Shown: positions 1-9,615, counted from the stretch's first letter. The stretch: DNA of 22,723 bases from DATBLY01 sp036555125 (GCA_036555125.1 DATBLY010000109.1:1-22723); one strand, 5' to 3'. Translations and numbers: made by a program. The notes: generated by a model from the letters alone, not told the origin.

Positions 1-306
1 CTCATCGGGATCGGTGCGGGCGTGCAGGATGCTCGACCAGGTCGCCGCGTGCCCCTCCATCTCGGCGCGGAGCTCGTCGACGCTCATCGCATCCTCGTCG
101 ATCCTGGCGACCTCGCCTCCGGTGATCACGAACAGGTACCAGGCGTCGGCCCCCACGACGTGGCGCAGGGTGTCCAGGATCGGTCCGTAGGTCCCGGGCA
201 CCGGCTCGGTCAGTTGCTCCTCGGTCAGCGGCGCGCAGGCGTCGAGCAACCGGAGGGTCGCCCAGACGTGGTGCGTGAACGCGTCCTCGAGGATCGGCCG
301 GCTCAT
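1..306 (-). CDS. DinB-like four-helix protein (3' end outside window)
   Basis: This is an open reading frame that starts at an ATG (304-306, minus strand) and runs off the window edge, so only about 102 N-terminal residues are visible. A purine-rich GGAGGGGAGG stretch just before the ATG is a good ribosome binding site and decides the start. The sequence has the DinB/YfiT look: a first helix with an HHVWATLRLLDAC motif (about residues 12-24), a TYGPILDTLRHVVGADAWYL motif (about residues 39-58), and an acidic linker before the next helix. In this family, histidines at comparable places bind a divalent metal, and members include thiol-dependent transferases and many proteins of unknown role. 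It lies 11 nt after the MetE-like gene, so the two probably share a transcript. The specific function is unknown. Confidence 0.75.
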   Translation of the reverse strand, partial: MSRPILEDAFTHHVWATLRLLDACAPLTEEQLTEPVPGTYGPILDTLRHVVGADAWYLFVITGGEVARIDEDAMSVDELRAEMEGHAATWSSILHARTDPDE

Positions 307-317
307 CCTCCCCTCCG

Positions 318-1382
318 TCAGATCCCGAGCGCGTCGGCCGCCAGCCGTGTGCCCTCGACCCTCGCCGCGATCTTGTCGAACGCGACGTCGCGCGAGGTGG
401 AGGTGTCGTCGGCGAACGGCGAGAACCCGCAGTCGTCGCACGTGCCGAGCCGGTCCTTCGGCAGGCGCTCGGCCGCCTCCAGCACCCGGTCCCGCACCTC
501 TTCCGGCGATTCGACGCGGGGATCGATCGGGTCGATCACGCCGACGAAGATCCGCTGCTCGGGCCGCAGGAGCTGGGCGATCACCCCGAGCACCCGATCG
601 CGATCCGTCTCGCCCGCGAGCTCGACGTAGATGTTGCCGACGTTCAACCGGAACAGCTCGGGCAGCAGCTCCGCGTAGTCGACGTCCGCGCTGTGCGTCG
701 AGTCCTGGTCTCCACCGGGGCACGTGTGGACGCCGATCCGCCGCCGCTCCTGCGGCGTGAAGCCGTTCAACACCTGGTTGTTGAGGTCGACGAACGACGT
801 GAGCAACCCGCCCGACGGATCGAGCTTGATCGACAGACGGCCCTCGGTGAAGTCGAGCTGAACGCAGTGGGCGCCCGCGTCGAGCGACCGCCGGATATCG
901 GCGCGGCACTCGCTCACGAGGTCCTCGATGAACTCCTCCCGCCCGTAGCCCTCGATCCCGTCCTGTGGGTAGATCAGGCTGAGCGCCGACGCCGCGATCA
1001 CCGCCTGCTTCACCGGCACACGAGCGTGCTTGCGGGCCGCCCCGAGGTATCGGTCCGCGTGCGTGCCGAACCGGAAGGGACCGGACGTCAACCTCGGGAG
1101 CTGCCGCGTGTGCCCGTCGGCGAACGGGATGACCGCGCCGTCGGGGGCGAGGTTCTCGAGCCCCTCGAGCGGGTAGGTCACGAAGCTCGACTTGGTCTGC
1201 TCGCCGTCCGAGATCACGGGCGAACCCGTGGCCTCGAACCGCTCGATCGTGTCCCGCAACGCCTCGTCCTGCAACTCGCGGAGCGCCGCCTCGGGCAGGT
1301 CGCCCGCGGCGAAGGCCCCCATCCCGTCGATCAACGCCTGGGGACGGGGGATGCTTCCGATCGGTTCGGTGGGGATCGACAA
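318..1382 (-). CDS. MetE C-terminal-domain-like (cobalamin-independent methionine synthase family) methyltransferase
   Basis: The protein has 354 residues. It matches only the catalytic half of MetE (the full enzyme is about 750 residues), so it is a 'core' MetE-like TIM barrel that transfers a methyl group to a zinc-activated thiol. The candidate zinc ligands are all present: H219-T-C221, E254 in YVELAGE, and C315 in GTCDDC. The N-terminal PIGSIPRP and SDGEQTK (about residues 58-64) segments are also typical of the family. The start is a TTG at 1382, chosen because a strong GGGAGGAG site lies about 6-8 nt before it. The methyl donor is not evident: core-type proteins lack the N-terminal domain that helps bind folate. 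A TATCCT -10-like hexamer sits at 1420-1425, but without a convincing -35. The DinB-like gene follows closely. The family call is firm; the substrate is uncertain. Confidence 0.8.
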   Translation of the reverse strand: MSIPTEPIGSIPRPQALIDGMGAFAAGDLPEAALRELQDEALRDTIERFEATGSPVISDGEQTKSSFVTYPLEGLENLAPDGAVIPFADGHTRQLPRLTSGPFRFGTHADRYLGAARKHARVPVKQAVIAASALSLIYPQDGIEGYGREEFIEDLVSECRADIRRSLDAGAHCVQLDFTEGRLSIKLDPSGGLLTSFVDLNNQVLNGFTPQERRRIGVHTCPGGDQDSTHSADVDYAELLPELFRLNVGNIYVELAGETDRDRVLGVIAQLLRPEQRIFVGVIDPIDPRVESPEEVRDRVLEAAERLPKDRLGTCDDCGFSPFADDTSTSRDVAFDKIAARVEGTRLAADALGI

Positions 1383-1497
1383 GGCTGCTCCTCCCGGTCG
1401 GACTCGCGGATGTGGCCGAAGGATAGGGGACGCCGCCGACGCCTGGAGGGCGCGCCGGACCGACGCGCCGTGGCATCATCCGAATCCGGACCCTCCC

Positions 1498-3150
1498 ATG
1501 AAGACGCTCGACGCCCCCGCACAGGCGCCCGTCGCGAGCCCCGCCGCTCGCTCGGTCCGCCTGGGTTCGCAGCGCTACCCACTCGTGCTGCCGAGCATCC
1601 GCGACCCGCGGCTGCACCTCGCGTCGGTGATCATCTCGATCCACATCCTGGGGCAGCTCGGACTGCACTTCCGCGTGTCGATCCCGCAGATCCTCGTCGC
1701 GATCCTGACGTGCGCCCTGATCGAGGTCGTGTGGACCTTCCACCGGTCCCGGATCGTCGCGTGGCCGGCGAGCGCGATGCTCACCGGGAGCGGTGTCGCG
1801 CTGATCCTCCGCGTCGTCGGCACCGAGCCCGGCGACCACTGGACGTGGCACGGTTGGTACGTCTTCGCCGCCGTGGCAGGGCTCTCGCTCCTGACGAAGT
1901 ACGTCGTCAAGTACCGCGGGTCGCACGTCTTCAACCCGTCGAACGTCGGCCTCGTGGCCGCCTTCCTGATCCTCGGCAGCACGCGGGTGGAGCCGCTCGA
2001 CTTCTGGTGGGGACCCCTGGACGGCTGGCTGGTCCTCGCGTACACGATCATCCTGAGCGGCGGCCTGCTGATCACCTCGCGGTTGAAGCTGCTCGGCATG
2101 TCGGCCGCGTTCTGGGTCGCGTTCGCCGCTGGGCTCGGCGTGCTCGCCGCCTCCGGGCACTGCATCACGGCGCGCTGGTCCGCGGCCCCCGTCTGCGGGG
2201 CGCGGTTCTGGTGGATCGTCGCCCTGTCTCCCGAGATCCTGATCTTCCTGTTCTTCATGATCACGGATCCGAAGACCACGCCGAGCGGTCGCGTCGCGCG
2301 GATCACCTTCGGGGCGGCCGTGGGCGTGGCCTCCGTCCTGCTGATCGCGCCCCAGACGACCGAGTTCTCCGCGAAGGTCGCGTTGCTCTCCGGCCTGGTG
2401 GTCCTGTGCGTCGTCCGGCAGCTCGTGATCCGGTTCTTGCCGGGCGTCGACTCGGACGAGGACGCGCTCCAGGGCTCGGCCGGCCGGCTCCTGCGCTCAC
2501 CCTCCGGCCAGGTCCGGCCGGGCCACGCGTTCGCGCTGGGCGCGCTGGGAGGGTTCCTGGTGATGGCGCTCGGCGCCGGGATCGTCTTGGCGGGCGAACC
2601 GGCGCGCGAACCGACCGGGGATCGGGTGCTTGCGGAGGCGCCGCCCGAGGTCACGGCGCACGTCGATCCCGCCTCCCTGCCGCCGGTGAGCGTCGACCCC
2701 GACATCGCCGACCTGAGCCCCGAGCTCGCATCCGGTCCCGGCGCGCAGGGATTGGCGGCCACCCTGGCCGAGAACCTCGAGACCGAGACGCAGGCGCTCC
2801 TGGACGCCGATTCCCGCCTCCTGACCGCGGTCGACTACGGCGACCGGCTCGCGGAGCTTCAGACGCAGCTCGAGGAGGCATCCGCGTCCGGCACGACGAC
2901 CGTCCGTCGCTACACGTTCGACGCGCTGCACCTCGTCCCGATCGTCGCGCCGGGCGACCAGAGCGGCCTCAGCCTCGGGTTCGAAGCCCGCGGCACGGTC
3001 GAGGTCGTGACGTACGAGGACGGCGAGGCGACGGGCAACACCACGGAGCCGTTCGAGACGACGTTCATGCTGAGCCGGCCGACCGGCGGGCGTTGGCTCA
3101 CGATGGGCACGCTGCCGTACGGGGAACGCACGCTCCGGCCGGACGCGTGA
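1498..3150 (+). CDS. NqrB/RnfD/UnbU-like membrane protein with extra C-terminal domain
   Basis: The protein has 550 residues. Residues about 40-315 form a polytopic membrane region with roughly eight to ten hydrophobic segments. Family-type signatures are SAMLTGSGVAL (about residues 92-102), GSHVFNPSNVGL (141-152) and FFMITDPKTTPSG (252-264), which resemble the NqrB/RnfD fold and UnbU proteins known from enediyne clusters. The S/TGAT motif that carries covalent FMN in RnfD and NqrB is not visible. After a charged linker, one more hydrophobic segment (about 345-365) precedes a soluble, acidic domain of some 180 residues. That domain ends in an NTF2/IMS-like pattern of short strands, probably outside the cytoplasm. 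The first in-frame ATG after the divergent gene was taken as the start; no Shine-Dalgarno sequence is seen. The next gene overlaps by 4 bp. The role is unknown: quinone/flavin electron transfer or small-molecule handling are both possible. Confidence 0.75.
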   Translation: MKTLDAPAQAPVASPAARSVRLGSQRYPLVLPSIRDPRLHLASVIISIHILGQLGLHFRVSIPQILVAILTCALIEVVWTFHRSRIVAWPASAMLTGSGVALILRVVGTEPGDHWTWHGWYVFAAVAGLSLLTKYVVKYRGSHVFNPSNVGLVAAFLILGSTRVEPLDFWWGPLDGWLVLAYTIILSGGLLITSRLKLLGMSAAFWVAFAAGLGVLAASGHCITARWSAAPVCGARFWWIVALSPEILIFLFFMITDPKTTPSGRVARITFGAAVGVASVLLIAPQTTEFSAKVALLSGLVVLCVVRQLVIRFLPGVDSDEDALQGSAGRLLRSPSGQVRPGHAFALGALGGFLVMALGAGIVLAGEPAREPTGDRVLAEAPPEVTAHVDPASLPPVSVDPDIADLSPELASGPGAQGLAATLAENLETETQALLDADSRLLTAVDYGDRLAELQTQLEEASASGTTTVRRYTFDALHLVPIVAPGDQSGLSLGFEARGTVEVVTYEDGEATGNTTEPFETTFMLSRPTGGRWLTMGTLPYGERTLRPDA

Positions 3151-4295
3151 TCGCACCGCGGGTCCTCACGAAACGCGCGTTGAACCGCGCGCTGCTCGAA
3201 CGCCAGCTGCTCCTCCGCCGTCGGCGGATGCCCGCCCTCGCCGCCGTCGAGCGGCTCGTCGCCCTCCAGGCCCAGGTGCCACGCGACCCGTACGTGGCGC
3301 TGTGGTCCCGGGTCGAACCGTTCCGCGCCGAGACGTTGTCGGCCGCGCTCGAGGAACGCCGCGCCGTCCGGATGACCCTGCTGCGCGGCACGCTCCATCT
3401 CGTCGCGGCGCGCGACGCGATCGGCCTCCGGGCCCTGGTCCAGCCCGGGATCGAGGGAGTCCTCTACGGGTCCAGCCCCCTCCGCACGGCCGTCGGGATC
3501 GTCGACATGGACGAGCTGACGGCCGCGGTCCGGGCGTGGCTCGAGGAGCGTCCGCGCAAGCGCTCCGAGCTCGTGCGGGAGATCGCGGTGCGCTGGCCCG
3601 ACGCCGACGCGGACCCGCTGGCGTTCGCGATGTACCTGCTCCCGACGGTCCAGGTGACGCCGCGAGGCCTGTGGCGGCGGAGCGGCGGCTCGGCGTTCAC
3701 GACGATCGAGGCCTGGCTCGGCGCCTCGCCCGATCCGGCGGCCGAGATCGAGACGCTCGTGGTGCGCTACCTCGCGGCCTTCGGGCCCGCGACGCCCGCG
3801 GACGCGCAGTACTGGTCGGGCGTTCGCGGCCTGGGCGAGATCTTCGAGCGACTGCGGCCTCGCTCCCGGATCGTCCGCGACGAGGACGGCCGCGAGCTCT
3901 TCGACGTCCCGCGCGCGACGCTCCCCGACCCGGATACGCCGGCCCCGGTCCGCTTCCTGCCCGAGTACGACAACGTGGTGATCGGGCACAAGGATCGAAC
4001 CCGCATCGTCCCCGAGGGGATCCCGCGCTGGACCGAGGTCGGCTGGGGCTCGGTGCTCGTCGACGGGACGGTCGCCGCGAGGTGGCGGCTCGTCGAGACG
4101 AAGACGGAGGGGACGCTCCGGGTCGAGGGGTTCCGTCCGCTCGCGCGCAGGGAGCGGGCCGAGATCCGCGAGGAGGGCGCCCGTCTCGCCGCGTTCCTCT
4201 CCCTCGACCCGAACGTCCGGATCGATCTCTCTACCGCTCCGGGAGTGGGATCGAGTGGCCGAGCATCAACCGCCACGCCCCGTCTTCACGCCTGA
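3147..4295 (+). CDS. AlkZ-like winged-helix DNA glycosylase (HTH_42 family)
   Basis: The protein has 382 residues, a normal length for the family. Hallmarks are LQAQVPRDPYVALWSR with the Q41-A-Q43 pair, which matches the catalytic QxQ motif of AlkZ/YcaQ glycosylases. Others are R80-G-T-x-H84 (LRGTLHLV), R173-G-x-W-R-R, and FLPEYDNVVIGHKDRTRI (270-287). AlkZ proteins remove bulky alkyl adducts or unhook crosslinks and are found as self-resistance enzymes in genotoxin clusters and as housekeeping repair enzymes. The GTG start overlaps the TGA of the membrane gene (GTGA, 4 bp), which indicates translational coupling. The 3' end runs 65 bp into the opposing NTF2-like gene, so the last ~20 residues are outside the conserved fold. 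Family membership is firm; substrate and glycosylase activity are inferred. Confidence 0.85.
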   Translation: MIAPRVLTKRALNRALLERQLLLRRRRMPALAAVERLVALQAQVPRDPYVALWSRVEPFRAETLSAALEERRAVRMTLLRGTLHLVAARDAIGLRALVQPGIEGVLYGSSPLRTAVGIVDMDELTAAVRAWLEERPRKRSELVREIAVRWPDADADPLAFAMYLLPTVQVTPRGLWRRSGGSAFTTIEAWLGASPDPAAEIETLVVRYLAAFGPATPADAQYWSGVRGLGEIFERLRPRSRIVRDEDGRELFDVPRATLPDPDTPAPVRFLPEYDNVVIGHKDRTRIVPEGIPRWTEVGWGSVLVDGTVAARWRLVETKTEGTLRVEGFRPLARRERAEIREEGARLAAFLSLDPNVRIDLSTAPGVGSSGRASTATPRLHA

Positions 4296-4611
4296 GCACG
4301 TAGCTGGTGGGCGCGGAGACGTGCTCCCGCTCGCCGTCGAGCGTGTAGTCCTGTTCGAGCCAGAACGTCACGATCCCGCTGTCGCCCCACCGGACCTCGT
4401 GGACGTCGTGCATCTCCGAGTGCATGTCCTGAACCGTCTCGAGGAGGTGCCGGACGAACTCGATCAGCTCGCCCGAGCCTCGGATCCACTTCCGGGAGAC
4501 CTCGTCGACCCCCTGTGCATCGGATCCGATCATCGCGATCGCCGCGTCCGCGTCGGCCCTGTCCAGGGCGTCGAGCATCCGCTCCACCATCGCGGTCAAC
4601 TCCCCCGCCAT
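4231..4611 (-). CDS. NTF2-like / SnoaL-type protein
   Basis: The protein has 126 residues and the single-domain NTF2-like (DUF4440/SnoaL) pattern: an N-terminal helix pair (LTAMVERMLDALDRADADAAIAMI, residues 5-28), a helix that closes the cone, then alternating strands ending in SYVLRREDGAWRLMLGHSIPL. Such small cone-shaped proteins are isomerases, hydrolases or ligand binders, and the sequence does not say which. The ATG at 4611 is preceded by AGGAGGT at 4617-4623, a near-perfect ribosome binding site. The gene lies 39 nt downstream of tRNA-Val on the same strand. Its 3' end overlaps the convergent glycosylase gene by 65 bp. Confidence 0.75.
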   Translation of the reverse strand: MAGELTAMVERMLDALDRADADAAIAMIGSDAQGVDEVSRKWIRGSGELIEFVRHLLETVQDMHSEMHDVHEVRWGDSGIVTFWLEQDYTLDGEREHVSAPTSYVLRREDGAWRLMLGHSIPLPER

Positions 4612-4650
4612 CCGCCACCTCCTCTTCCGCGGGGGCAGCGCTCGCGAGGC

Positions 4651-4725
4651 TGGTGGGCGCTAGAGGATTTGAACCTCTGACCTCTTCCGTGTCAGGGAAG
4701 CGCTCTCCCCCTGAGCTAAGCGCCC
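4651..4725 (-). tRNA. tRNA-Val (anticodon GAC), CCA encoded
   Basis: The 75-nt sequence folds into a complete cloverleaf. It has a perfect 7-bp acceptor stem (GGGCGCT with AGCGCCC), a D-arm with GCTC/GAGC, an anticodon stem CTTCC/GGAAG with loop CTGACAC (anticodon GAC), and a T-arm AGAGG-TTCAAAT-CCTCT. The discriminator is A, followed by an encoded CCA. It is the last member of a Gly-Cys-Val series on the minus strand. Confidence 0.97.
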
Positions 4726-4752
4726 GTCCAGGGACTGTACAACGACCGTTCG

Positions 4753-4823
4753 AGGCGGGGACCGGAATCGAACCGGTGTGCGGGGCTTTGCAGGCCCCTG
4801 CCTAACCACTCGGCCACCCCGCC
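4753..4823 (-). tRNA. tRNA-Cys (anticodon GCA), CCA not encoded
   Basis: The 71-nt sequence folds into a cloverleaf. It has acceptor stem GGCGGGG/CCCCGCC, anticodon stem GGGGC/GCCCC with loop CTGCAAA (anticodon GCA), and T-arm ACCGG-TTCGATT-CCGGT. The discriminator base is U73, as expected for cysteine tRNA. The bases after the discriminator are CGA, so CCA must be added after transcription, unlike the flanking Val and Gly genes. Confidence 0.96.
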
Positions 4824-4854
4824 GCGGCGCCCGGCTCCGCCGGACAGGAGGCCC

Positions 4855-4860
4855 AGTCTA
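4855..4860 (-). promoter_or_regulatory. Possible -10 element for tRNA-Cys/tRNA-Val
   Basis: TAGACT on the minus strand fits the actinobacterial TAnnnT -10 pattern and lies 32 nt before the mature tRNA-Cys 5' end. No good -35 hexamer is seen, so the tRNAs may instead be transcribed from the tRNA-Gly promoter. Confidence 0.3.
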
Positions 4861-4889
4861 CGCGACCCCCATGACTCGGCCCGGCGATC

Positions 4890-5273
4890 TCAGGCCGGCC
4901 AGTCGCGGTAGCCGGAGCAGACGATGCTCATCCGCGTGATGCGCTCGCCGTCGGTGTCGTAGTAGCCCTGCTGCTCCACGAGGTAGGGGTCGCCGTCGCT
5001 CTCGACCCGGAACCGGTAGCGGAGCCGGTGGCGATCCCCGACACCGTCGTCCTCGGCCGCGAGGGTCTCGAGGACGTGGTCCTGTGGCTCGAACCACGAG
5101 CCGAAGACGATCTCGGCGACCTCGTCCGGGCTTCCCGCCTCCCACGCCCGGCTGGGCGTGAGGCCCCGGAAGTCGATCGCAGGATCGAGGACCTGCTTGA
5201 GCTCGTCGAGGTCCTTGGCGGCGACGGCGCGCACGAAGCGCTCGCCGGGCGATGAGCTGCCAGCCTGTCCCAT
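4890..5273 (-). CDS. NTF2-like / SnoaL-type protein inserted in a tRNA cluster
   Basis: The protein has 127 residues. It begins with a helix (SPGERFVRAVAAKDLDELKQVL, about 8-29) followed by DFRGLTPSRAWEAGSPDEVAEIVFGSWF and a four-strand sheet ending in GERITRMSIVCSGYRDW, which is the NTF2-like cone fold. I chose the ATG at 5273, because longer readings in this frame translate part of tRNA-Gly. The start codon is only 9 nt beyond the encoded CCA of tRNA-Gly, and the AGGTCAGG ribosome binding site begins at the tRNA 3' end. Transcription therefore probably comes from the tRNA promoter. It shares only the fold with the 4231-4611 protein; the two are not close copies. Function is unknown. Confidence 0.75.
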   Translation of the reverse strand: MGQAGSSSPGERFVRAVAAKDLDELKQVLDPAIDFRGLTPSRAWEAGSPDEVAEIVFGSWFEPQDHVLETLAAEDDGVGDRHRLRYRFRVESDGDPYLVEQQGYYDTDGERITRMSIVCSGYRDWPA

Positions 5274-5282
5274 GACCTGACC

Positions 5283-5358
<76 letters not shown>

Positions 5359-5370
5359 GTGCCGGCCTCC

Positions 5371-5399
5371 AGGCTAGCGCGGCCGCTCCCCCGCTTCAA
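5371..5399 (-). promoter_or_regulatory. Promoter of the tRNA-Gly gene (and probably of the cluster)
   Basis: TTGAAG (5394-5399) and TAGCCT (5371-5376) on the minus strand are separated by 17 bp. The predicted start would be about 6 nt upstream of the mature tRNA-Gly 5' end. The promoter sits between the GNAT stop codon and the tRNA. Confidence 0.55.
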
Positions 5400-5407
5400 C
5401 CGAGGCC

Positions 5408-5930
5408 TCAGGCGCGTGGTTCCCCGAAGGCCGGATGCCAACGGACGGGACCCGCGAACGTGACCCCCGCGTCCAGCACGGCGACCATGAAGTCCTCCTC
5501 GTGGATCGCGATCCCGCCCTCCTCGATCCCCGTGTACGGGTTCCGTAGCCCGAGGTCGGAACCCGCCCGGAAGCCGAACCGCGGGTACCAGCCGGGGTCC
5601 CCCAGGAGGATCACCGCGGTCGCCGCCCGCGCCCGCGCGGCCTCGAGCGCCCCCGTCACCAGCGCGGACCCGATCCCCTCGGACCGTCGATCGGGTCGCA
5701 CGCCGATCGGTCCCAGGGCGAGGACCTCGCCCGCCCCGATCTGCGCCCGCGACAGCTGCACGTGTCCCACGATCGCGCCGTCGTCCTCGGCGACCAACGC
5801 GAACGACCCGGGCTCGTCGCGGATCGTCTCGACGATCGCGGGCTCTTCCTCCGAGCCGAAGGCGAGAGCGCTCGACCTCGAGCGATGCGTCCCGGTCCCC
5901 GGCCTGCTCCGTCCGGATCTCGACGGTCAC
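5408..5930 (-). pseudogene. GNAT N-acetyltransferase with apparent frameshift
   Basis: The C-terminal 129 residues (frame ending at 5408) are a clear GNAT of the YhbS-like type: VAEDDGAIVGHVQLSR, then the acetyl-CoA loop LGPIGVRPDRRSEGIGSALV, then GDPGWYPRFGFRAG. That frame has no ATG or GTG upstream; its first start-like codon is TTG at 5797, which would remove the first strand and helix. The missing N-terminus (MTVEIRTEQAGDRDASLEVE) is instead encoded in another frame from a GTG at 5930. That GTG overlaps the dut stop codon by 4 bp (GTGA). The frame change falls near 5864-5890. Dropping one base there would give a continuous EVEALAFGSEEEPAIVETIR. It is either a true frameshift (inactive gene) or a base-call error in the assembly. 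Confidence 0.75.
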
Positions 5931-6361
5931 GCCGTGCCCGAGGAGCCGAACCCGCCCGTCCCCCGGGACGAGGGCGTCAGCTGCTCGGCCCAGGTGGGTC
6001 GGACCTCCGGGATGTCCACGATCACGAGCTGGGCGATCCGATCCCCCTTCGCGATGGCGACCGGCTCCGTGCGATCCAGGTTCACGACCGCGACCGTCAC
6101 CTCGCCGCGGAAGCCCGAGTCGATCAGACCGGGCGCGTTCGCCAGCGTCAGCCCGTGGCGTGACGCCAGGCCCGACCGCGGCAGCACGAGCCCGGCGTGG
6201 CCCTCCGGGATCGCGACGGCCAGGCCGGTGGGAACCAGTGCCCGCTCCCCCGCGCCGACCACGACGTCGAGCACCGAGCGCAGGTCCATCCCGGCGTCCC
6301 CGGGGTGCGCGGGGGCCGGGAGCTCGGCGTCCGGGTGCAGGCGCTGGAACGGCAGGTCCAT
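5927..6361 (-). CDS. dut: dUTP diphosphatase (dUTPase)
   Basis: The 144-residue trimeric-type dUTPase hydrolyses dUTP to dUMP and pyrophosphate, which keeps uracil out of DNA and feeds dTMP synthesis. All five family motifs are present in order: AGMDLRS (23-29), PRSGLA (61-66), APGLIDSGFRGEVTV (76-90) with the catalytic-water Asp, GDRIAQLVI (106-114), and RGTGGFGSSG (133-142), the P-loop-like tail. The ATG at 6361 shares one base with the stop of the VOC gene. The dut stop in turn overlaps the GNAT GTG, so the three genes form a coupled operon. Its position near nrdJ and nrdR fits a dNTP-supply role. Confidence 0.96.
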   Translation of the reverse strand: MDLPFQRLHPDAELPAPAHPGDAGMDLRSVLDVVVGAGERALVPTGLAVAIPEGHAGLVLPRSGLASRHGLTLANAPGLIDSGFRGEVTVAVVNLDRTEPVAIAKGDRIAQLVIVDIPEVRPTWAEQLTPSSRGTGGFGSSGTA

Positions 6362-6741
6362 CAGACGGGCTCGATCAGCTCGATCCGGTTGCCGAATGGA
6401 TCGCGCACGTAGCAGCGATGGAACCCCTCGAGCTGGACGGGGTCGTCATCCACGCGGATCCCGGCCGCTTCCAGCCGGACGCGGAGCTTCTCGAGCCCGT
6501 CGACCAGGAACGCCGGGTGCGCCTTGTGGGCGGGTCGGAAACGCTCCTCGACCCCCAGGTGCACCTCGAAGTCACCGTCGCGGAACCAGACCCCCCCGCG
6601 CGGCGCGAGCTCCGGCGGCTTGTCGATCTGCTGCATCCCCAGGAGGTAGCCGTAGAACTTCACGGCCGCCTCCTCCTCCCCCGGTGGCATCGCGAGCTGG
6701 ATGTGGTGGAGCCCGGTCGCCCTGCCCATGCCCTCGTCCAT
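6361..6741 (-). CDS. VOC (glyoxalase/dioxygenase fold) protein
   Basis: The 126-residue protein has one full vicinal-oxygen-chelate unit in two beta-alpha-beta-beta-beta halves. It starts with LHHIQLAMP (11-19), includes FYGYLLGM, FEVHLGVE (58-65) and HPAFLVDGLEKL (75-86), and ends with the typical DPFGNRIELIEP (114-125). Candidate metal ligands are H13, H75 and E121. The family includes glyoxalase I, dioxygenases and antibiotic-binding proteins; the substrate cannot be read from the sequence. ATG 6741 was preferred over ATG 6729 because GGAG sits at a suitable distance before it. It is the first gene of the VOC-dut-GNAT group, 76 bp after nrdJ. Confidence 0.8.
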   Translation of the reverse strand: MDEGMGRATGLHHIQLAMPPGEEEAAVKFYGYLLGMQQIDKPPELAPRGGVWFRDGDFEVHLGVEERFRPAHKAHPAFLVDGLEKLRVRLEAAGIRVDDDPVQLEGFHRCYVRDPFGNRIELIEPV

Positions 6742-6766
6742 CGCCCGCTCCGATCGGGGACGCCGA

Positions 6767-6788
6767 GCGGGCCGGTGTCCCGGCCCGC
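6767..6788 (-). terminator. GC-rich hairpin downstream of nrdJ
   Basis: GCGGGCCGG and CCGGCCCGC form a perfect 9-bp stem with a 4-nt loop, about 30 nt after the nrdJ stop codon. There is no U-tract, so it is either an actinobacterial-style terminator/attenuator or an mRNA-stabilising hairpin between nrdJ and the VOC-dut genes. Confidence 0.45.
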
Positions 6789-6817
6789 CGATCGACGCAG
6801 CCTATCGCCGCCCGAAC

Positions 6818-9553
<2,736 letters not shown>

Positions 9554-9597
9554 CGGTGTGCCCTCCTCTCGCCCGTGGGGAAGCGTCGGAACCGTCG

Positions 9598-9615
9598 AAT
9601 CACAGGGGTGTGATT
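9598..9615. promoter_or_regulatory. Perfect palindrome at the nrdJ transcription start
   Basis: AATCACA and TGTGATT are perfect 7-bp arms around a GGGG spacer. The palindrome overlaps the end of the nrdJ -10 hexamer and the expected +1. It does not match the NrdR or LexA consensus. It could be an operator for another factor or a short 5' hairpin in the mRNA. Confidence 0.5.

Noticed and set aside
693..3146. Upstream extension of the glycosylase frame
   Set aside because: It crosses the MetE-like and membrane-protein genes; the GTG at 3147 gives the normal family N-terminus and a GTGA overlap.
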